Assembly (NCBI GenBank): GCA_036925085.1
Contig: JAUPFP010000052.1
Span: 558,001-622,000 of the forward strand
Direction of reading: 5' to 3'
From: Brachycybe producta
Lineage: Eukaryota > Arthropoda > Diplopoda > Playtdesmida > Andrognathidae
DNA length: 64,000 bases
The position numbers and the translations under genes were made by a program. Below are positions 25,301 to 34,300 of this stretch, piece after piece. Position 1 is the stretch's first letter. The number at the start of each line of letters is the position of its first letter. A model generated the notes under the pieces. That model made no database searches. It was not told where the DNA came from and worked only from the letters and a program-made list of their open reading frames with translations.

Positions 25301-28300
25301 CAATGGTGATATCGTTCAAAATGAACTTTTATGTCAGCCAGATTTTTTTTTAAAAAAGTTTTACCAGTTCCTTTTTTTTTTTACTTTAAAATGAAATAAT
25401 TCGAAATTCGTCAAACTACCATAAATAGTTTATTTTGAACAATTTTACACCGCTAGTTTTTTACTGATTTACTTTTCTAGTTTCTTAACAAAATCAAGAG
25501 TTGTTTCTATGCGTGTGCTCATCACAAAATATATTTTTAAACGGCGATTAGAAACTAGAATAGTAAAAATTAAGTTATTTCGATTAAATATTTTCATAAT
25601 ATCTTTCAAAATAAACTTTTTACGAAAAGTTTTCCAAGATTTTTTTTCTTCTTTCTGGTCCGAATTGAATTGAGTGGGGTCCTCTCTTTAGAAGACCCTA
25701 GAAGACCCCTTAAACATTGCTCTTATTCATTATTCAATTTGTAAAATAGTGAATTATATAACTTTGCAAAATAACAACCAGCCTGTGGTTTAATAGTTCA
25801 CTGAAAAATACGTCAATTTTTGAGATTTGTTATTGAGGTCCCCCCTTCCCCCCCCCCCCCCCCCCCAGGATGTTATGAACTATTTTTCTGATCTGATTTT
25901 ATGTTAAACAAACCGGAAGTGCCTTTGACATTCGCCTGAGTGTCATATAGTGTATATGAGGCTAGCAGCCCCAAATAGGCATTGTCCGTGTAACCTCTAT
26001 TTTGACCTTTAACAACCAATTGAGTCTCATTAATATATATATTTTATATAATTGTTCATTTTGAGACAACTTCCTCCATCTTTTTTTATTATTTGCAATC
26101 TCTCTCCTTTCCTTTATATATTTTTTTAAATGGACAAATTATAAAATGAACGATTCTTTCTTTAAGTTCAAAAGAAAAATGAACTCAATTAGGAAACTTT
26201 ATTGTTTTTCTTTTAATATTATATTACAAAGTTTACAATAAGATAATTAATCCACTGTCTTGGAACTTACTTCCCTATTAAATATTGTATTATTAGCTAT
26301 AATGATAAAAATGGGAACAAATATTGTTTATTTTGTACAAAAATAACCGATAACAACACATTGGACAAAATACTATTTATTTTATAAAAACAAAAGAGGA
26401 AATTACGGAGCCCTGCAAAGGACATGAGAGATTTTTTATTTAAATCTCGACAGTTCCGACTTTTATTCTCGACAGTTCCGGACTTTTATTCTCGACAGTT
26501 CCGGACTTTCATTCTCGACAGTCCCGGAATTTCATTCTCGACAGTTCCGGACTTTCATTCTCGACAGTTCCGGACTTTCATTCTCGACAGTTCCGGACTT
26601 TCATTCTCGACAGTTCCGGACTTTTATTCTCGACAGTTCCGGACTTTTATTCTCGACAGTTCCGACTTTTATTCTCGACAGTTCCGACTTTCATTCTCGA
26701 CAGTTCCGACTTTCATTCTCGACAGTTCCGACTTTTATTCTCGACAGTTCCGACTTTCATTCTCGACAGTTCCGACTTTTATTCTCGACAGTTCCGACTT
26801 TTATTCTATTTTATTCGTCCATTGTTAATTATTCCATGTTGTGCGCACCATACTCTTAATAATTAGATTATTGCTGCTACACAAGAGGGCGCTTGTAATA
26901 ATTTAATTATTAAGAGTAGGGTGCGCGCCACATGGCATAATTAACATTCCCGAATAAAAGAGATTAAAAGTTGAAATGTAGAGAATAAATTCGACATTTC
27001 GAGATTTAAAAAAATAAAATCTTGCAGGTCCTTTACAGGGCTCCGTAGGAAATTGAACTTTTAGGGAGACTTATTTAAAAAAAACGCGTTTTCTTCTTCT
27101 AAGCGGCCATTTTGCATAATATTCAAATGAAGAAAAACAAGAATAACTTCCGGTTATTCTCAAAATTCAGAAGCAGGCACTTATTAAGACGTTAGAAACT
27201 AGAAGAGTAGCTGAGTCACTTTATACTAGTATTTTCATGTTGATATTTTTCAAAATAAGCTTTTTTTTTATGTGAGTTTGAAAATGACCTAATATTCTTA
27301 AAATTCTTCTCAATGAAACGTTTATTTTGAACGATATAAACATGAAAATACTCCTTTTAAGTGGTGGAGCTGATATTTTTCAAAAAGTTTCTTTCTAGTC
27401 TATAAAAAAGTCAATTTCCTCTTCCAGTTTATAAAACACTTTCAATTCTTACAGAGTTCAATTAAAACCCTGATTGTCATACGTTCAAGAATAAATTAAA
27501 AAGTATTCTAGAAACTAGAAGAGTAACTGAATCACTTGAAAAAACTTTCATATATTTCAAAATAAACAATTTTATGGCAATTACTCCATTTTTATTTTTC
27601 AATTTTTAAGTTTTGATTCTTTTCAAACTTACAAAAAAGTTTATTTTGAAAGATAAGAAAATAAAGATACTCTTCTAGTTTCTAAGACACTTTCAAATTT
27701 CATCTTGAAACCAGTTTTTTATTTACTTTTTTACTTGAAATGGTCGATAGACAAGACTAGAAAGGGTCAAAGTAGGAGGGAGCTCTCTATGAAATGTCAT
27801 ACAGAAGCGACACCTGGTGTTAATTCTAAATCCATTTAAACTTGAAACTATAACCAGGTTTCTCTTTTTCTAAAAAAAAAGTTGTTTTATCTCTCTTTAA
27901 AGATTCATTAAGTTAAAACTAGATTGGAATTCAAATGTGATCACATTATGTGTGAGAGAACCATGAGAATCAAATTGTGAATAATAATAGTAATAGTGAA
28001 AAATAAGATTCTTTTAAAATGGACAATGACCTTTCTCATTCCACATCCAATTAACATTGGAAAATAGAAAATAAACGAGTTAAAAATACAAAAACCCATC
28101 AAAATTTGAAAGAAAGGAAAAAACCCGGGTGTTCCAAGATGGCCGCCTTTCACTTTCACTCCAAATATGCAATAGGGTCGCCATATTGGATCCCTCGCTC
28201 ACGTTAACACCAACATAATAAACGTGGAGGTAGCTCAACTCCATTCAGAGATTAAAAATAAGTTGTGAGTGAGTGAGCTTTTAATTGTTTAGCCTCTCTT

Positions 28301-31300
28301 CAAGGTTCTCCTTATTCCTCTTAAGGTTTTTTTTAAAGGTGTAGGACGGGGGCCTCTCAAACTGTAGGGCTCGAATTTTTATGCAATATCAAGTAAATGT
28401 TTCTCAACTTGTGGCCCTCGAGTGCCAATAGTGAAGTACCACCAATCCCATTTAAGATTAACCAACAACTGTTATTTTTTCATTAAAATATTTGGTTAGA
28501 GGCTAGAACTTTCTAGTTAACTGATAGTAACCAGACATATAGCCTCTAACCAACCTTTTATTAGAAAAAGTATAATTGCAGTTGCTCTAATGTTGATGAT
28601 TACTTCATAATTGGCACTTGAGGGCCACAAATTGAGAAACCATTGTTTGATTTTGCATAAAAATCCTGTCTTCACATGCAAAATTACGAGAAACTAGGAA
28701 AGTGTTTTATAAACTAGAAGGGTAACTGAATCCCACAGGGGTGTTTTTTTCTTAAGTTTGATATCGTATAAAATAAACTTTAAACAGACAATAATTTTAA
28801 ATTTTTGTCTATAAAAAGTTTATTTTGAAAGATAATTATAATATGTGAAAGTTAAATCACACTTAAATGAAGTCAATTACCTCCATAAGATCAGAGTGGC
28901 GCCATCTATAGACCACACTCAGCTATATGTGACAGAATGCTATGCGAGACACAAGAACTCGCAGTTGGGATACCTCTCAGTAAATAAAATTAGGCCACGC
29001 CCTTTATTATGGCGGCTGTTAATATTCTTTCAGGTCACCTGTTGTTGCATTCAAAAAAATCTGATGCAATTGAAGATTGAATATGAAAAATTGATGTTAT
29101 ATCAATAATCTTCAGATTTAACTCGCCTACACAATTTTATTGTCGTCATCATCATCATCTTCATCATCATGATATTTATTATTGAGGTTTATGAGTGGAT
29201 TGTAACCAAAAAAAAAATAACATATCCAATTTAGTTCACACAAAGCGCCCCCTATCGGCCTGTCTGTCACGAAATCACTATAATACTAAAATACTTCTCC
29301 TACACATTTTTTAATTATATTCATGTTCATTATAGATGTTTGTGTGGTTTATTAACAGAAATAGTATTTCGTTCACAAAAAGCGCCCCCTATCGGCCTAC
29401 CTCATGAAACCCGTATAATACTAAAATACATCTCTCCTACACATTTTTTAATTATATTCATGTTCATTACAGATGTTTGTGTGGTTTATTAACAGAAATA
29501 GTATTTCGTTCACAAAAAGCGCCCCCTATCGGCCTATCTGTCATGAAACCCATATAATACTAAAATACAACTCTCCTACACATTTTTTTAATTATATTTA
29601 TGTTCATTATAGATGTTTGGGTGGTTTATTAACAGAAAAGAATTACTATTTCGTTCACAGAAAGCGCCCCCTATCGGCCTGTCTGTCACGAAATCACTAT
29701 AATACTAAAATACATCTCTCCTACACATTTTTTAATTATATTCATGTTCATTACAGATGTTTGTGTGGTTTATTAACAGAAATAGTATTTCGTTCACAAA
29801 AAGCGCCCCCTATCGGCCTATCTGTCATGAAACCCATATAATACTAAAATACAACTCTCCTACACATTTTTTTAATTATATTTATGTTCATTATAGATGT
29901 TTGGGTGGTTTATTAACAGAAAAGAATTACTATTTCGTTCACAGAAAGCGCCCCCTATCGGCCTGTCTGTCACAAAACCACTATAATAGTAAAATACCTC
30001 TCTCCTACACATTTTTTAAAATTATATTTATGTTCATTATAGATGTTTGTATGGTTTATTAACAGAAAATACTATTTCGTTCACAAAAAGCGCCCCCTAT
30101 CGGCCTGTCTGTCATGAAACCACTATACTACATCTCTCCTACACATTTTTTTATTATATTTATGTTCATTATAGATGTTTATTCGTGGTTTATTAACAGA
30201 AAAAAAAAATACTATTTCGTTCACAAAAAGCGCCCCCTATCGGTCTGTCTGTCAAAACCACCACATACCATATAATTTTCTAAATTGAAACATGGATGAT
30301 TACTAGAATATATCATGAATAATAAAAAAAAAGATGAACCCCAATTTTAGTTCCTCCTTTTTTGTGAGGGAGGAGGGGGAGGAGGATTCATTCAAATCAA
30401 TAAAAAGAGACAAATTCACACAATTATAGTGTTTGAAATTGATCTCTTTTTTTGTAGACATTTTTAATGAAAAACATCCCCAAAAAAAAGAAGTTTTTTT
30501 TCTCTCTCCTAATTCCCATCATCAATTGTGATAAAAGTTTAAAAACTAGAATATAAAAAAATGGTTCCATTCATGAAAAAATGGTGGGGTTTTTTTGTTG
30601 GTTTTTATGAGAAAAATAAAATTAGCACCCAATTTTTTTTATTTAAATGAAAGTGCTTCTGAATTTGAAGTCAGTGTCCAATCATAATGGGAAAATAGAA
30701 TAGAGAGTGTGACACGCCCATCAACCTAACATTAGAATATAATGAATATTTTAAAACAGCAACAAAAAAAATACCTTTTGATTTTTCTTTCTCTCTCTCT
30801 CTCTCTGAGTTGACTTGTTGAGAGATTCATTCATTCAATTCATTCTTCATTCATACAATTCATTCATTGTCCACCACCCCACCCCCACCCCCTTAATCAC
30901 CATCATTATCATCATAACACAGGATATCCACAAATTCGGATAACTTTCTATTATATAAAGGTTTTTTGTTTAACTTTCGTTAAAAGTTTAAAAAAAAACT
31001 ATCTTCAAATTAAAATTACCTCAATTTAAAAGGTCTAAACCTCAGAGGTAAACTATGTTAAGTCACCAAAAGCCTAATACCTTGTACACACATGAGTTAA
31101 ATGAATTCAAATTAAATGTGTTTAGGTGAATTATTACGGAATCCAGTTAAGGACATAAATCAAATCAAAATTGACATTATTATTTTAAATTAAAATACTA
31201 AATCAATATTTGTCAATAGTTTATATATTTAAGTATTAACTCAATATTTTCAGATTATTAACTGAATAAATTGAATTCGACGACATAGTTTGTTTGTCCT

Positions 31301-34300
31301 TCACAGGGCTCTGTAGAACACGTTTATTATTTAAATGCATTTAAATTATCAGCTGTGTACTAGGTATAAGTGATTAAAGCTACCCTTCTAGTTTCTAAAA
31401 CACATTCTAGTTTTTCTTCATTTTTTTCAATAAAAAATAAATATTTAATAAAATGAGCTGTTCATAAACCACCGTAAAAAACCGTTAAAATTAAATTTCT
31501 TTGCAAACAACGTAATTATTTGAGTAAAGTTAATTAATTATTAACTTTATTAATTTATTAACTGAAATAATTACGTTGTTTTGCAAAGAAATTTAATTTT
31601 CTAGTTTTTTTCAATAAAAATTAAGAAAAGTGTGCCAAGGTGAAAAAAATAAAAGAAGATTATTTTGGCTGACGGATTTTTAAATTTCACTTTAAAATCT
31701 TTTAAACTTCACCTTTTTAGATTTGAAAACATTTCAAAATTCATTACGTTTCTTCCTTCATTTTTTGACAACAAAAAAAAAAACGCAAAGAAATTAATAT
31801 TAAATGAGTTAGGATATATTTATGATATATTTATGATAATGTCCATTATTTGTCAACGAGGTTAAAATTCATAATTATTATTATTATTATTACGATGTCT
31901 CCCCCCCCCCTCCATTCTAACTATGTAATCTAATAAACATGGCGTCAGGTTTCCAAAATACGCCATAAAACGCCTACTTATTATTGAATTTAACAGCTGA
32001 GAAAATAAAACAAAATGGCCGCCATTTTAGGCATAATCTCAAACAGGCAATTAGAAAAAGGGATGAACCGAAGTCGGCTCCGCCCTTTTTTATGACGACC
32101 AGCAACTTCTAATTGGTTTGTTGTGTGTAAACCTGTGCGCCGCCGGGCGAAACCGCAGCCGCCGGTGTTTTTGAAGCAAAAAACGCCGCCGCTCACCGCT
32201 TGTACTTTTTTTAAAAAACCCGCCGCCACTCGCCGCCGGTGTATGACTGGCGGCCGCCGAATTCAAATTTGTTTTGGTTGGTTTTGTTTCAAAAACTGCC
32301 ATAGGAATGAAATGATACCATATTCGATATTTATCGATTTCAATTTATATCGATAATTACCACATTCAATATATCGATAATTCCATATATATACACTCGC
32401 CCGCCGCCGCCGATCAATATGCTACGGCGCACAAGTCTAGTTGTGTGGTTCGACGTTGAAAAAGAGCGGAGCATATGACGTCAGACACTACATAACCAAC
32501 CAAATTAGAAGTTGCCGGTCGTCATAAAAAGGACGGAGCCAACTTCTGTTTGTCCCGATTTCTAATTGTCGGTAGAGACGTCTGTCATAAAAACGAAGAC
32601 AATTAGAAAACGAGACAAACAGCAGTTGGCTCCGCCCTTTTTATGACGACCGGCAACTTCTAATTGGTTGGTTATGTAGTGTCTGACGTCACATGCTCTC
32701 CGCCTTTTTCAACGTCGAACCACACAACAAACCAATTAGAAGTTGACGGTCGTCATAAAAAGGGGCGGAGCCAACTTCAGTTCGTCCCAATTTCTAATTG
32801 CCTGTCTACAATGGCGCCATCTGGGAGGACGAATACAAAATATGTATTTATGAAGCCACCTTTACTATTCTAGTTTCTAATAAACTTTTGAATTTCACCT
32901 TGAGGCTAATATTTTTAAAGAAAAACAAACCTGAGAGCCGTTAATTTAGTTCAAATTTCGTCCTTCGTATTCAGCGACAGTTTTTTTCTATTTAATAATT
33001 CTGTATTCGTTTTGTAATTTTTGTTTACAGTAATTTATGACAAAAAAAACAAGAAAAATTATGATGAAGATGCGACAAAAAACGAAATTCGTGACTAGAA
33101 TAATCAAAACTAATAAATATAAAAAGAAGCGAGAAAAAACAATACCAAAATACCTCTCCAGCCCCCCCCCCCTTTTTTCTCCTAAATTCTATAAGATAAG
33201 TTTTCGTTTTTTTTTTGTTGCTAAAATCCCTAAAAATTGCAATAAAAACTAAACTAGTTTAAAATCAAATCTGAAGTTATTTATTACCGGATTTATTTAT
33301 GGATATTTTTCTCAAAAATATTATATAATCGAGATGAAAACCCAAGTTTACTCAGGTATTTTTAGTTCTTTTAATTAAAAATCCGGATCATCTTCTATTT
33401 CTAATCTAAAAAAAGCTAAATTAGCTTTCAATTTTAGCATTCAATAAATCAAAGAGACTAGAAAGGAAAAATAACTGCGCATCCGGGCAACCGACCATGA
33501 ACACAGGCATCTGTAGGCACAGCCCGTTAGAAATAGGTGAAAACTTCAGTTGGCTCCGCCCTTTTTTATGACGACAGGAAACTTCTAATTGGCTGGTTAT
33601 GAAGTCTGACGTCACATGCTCCGCCCTTTTCAACGTCAGACTACATAACCAGCCAATTAGAAGATGCCGTTAGAAATAGGTGAAAACTTCAGTTGGCTCC
33701 GCCCTTTTTTATGACGACAGGAAACTTCTAATTGGCTGGTTATGAAGTCTGACGTCACATGCTCCGCCCTTTTCAACGTCGAACCACACAACAAACCAAT
33801 TGGAAGTTGCCGGTCGTCATAACAAGTACAGAGCCAACTGAAGTTCTGACCTATTTCTAACAACCTGTTCTGTAGACAGCTTCAGAATTTATTTGGCTCC
33901 GCCCCTTTTATGAGCGTAGTCAATTTCTAATTGGTTTGTTACTGGGTCTGATGTCACACATGCTCCGCCCTTTTCAATTTCTAATTGGTTTATATTTGGT
34001 CTGACGATCATAAAAGGGCGGAGCCACAGAAATGCTGAAGCTGTCTACAGATGCCTGTGTTAATGGACGCGCCGGCGCATGCGCGCCGACAACATAAAAC
34101 CTTTTTTTTTCTCGGTTCCTGATCGAACTTTTAAACTCTTTACTAGTCGTTCATTTTTTTCATTCTTTAGCCTTAAAATCCATTCCTTATGTTAAGTCTT
34201 TCAGTCCGTTCCTGATGAGATTTTAAACTTTATTCCTGATCTAGCCCTTCCAGTCCCTCTTTACTGTTCCTGATCATACCTTTTCATTCCATCTCTGATC

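Noticed and set aside
25845-25867. Long C run (also G run near 39390) as a functional G-quadruplex
   Set aside because: A simple homopolymer tract in repeat-rich DNA. Length may be assembly-sensitive and nothing links it to a gene.
26424-26828. 134-codon open frame of FILDSSG/FSTVPD repeats
   Set aside because: Pure translation of the 22-23 bp minisatellite within a TIR element. No start context or splice support.
29473-30062. Open frames [16 protein letters not shown]... repeated twice
   Set aside because: They follow the 140-bp tandem unit and duplicate with it. No coding bias or homology.
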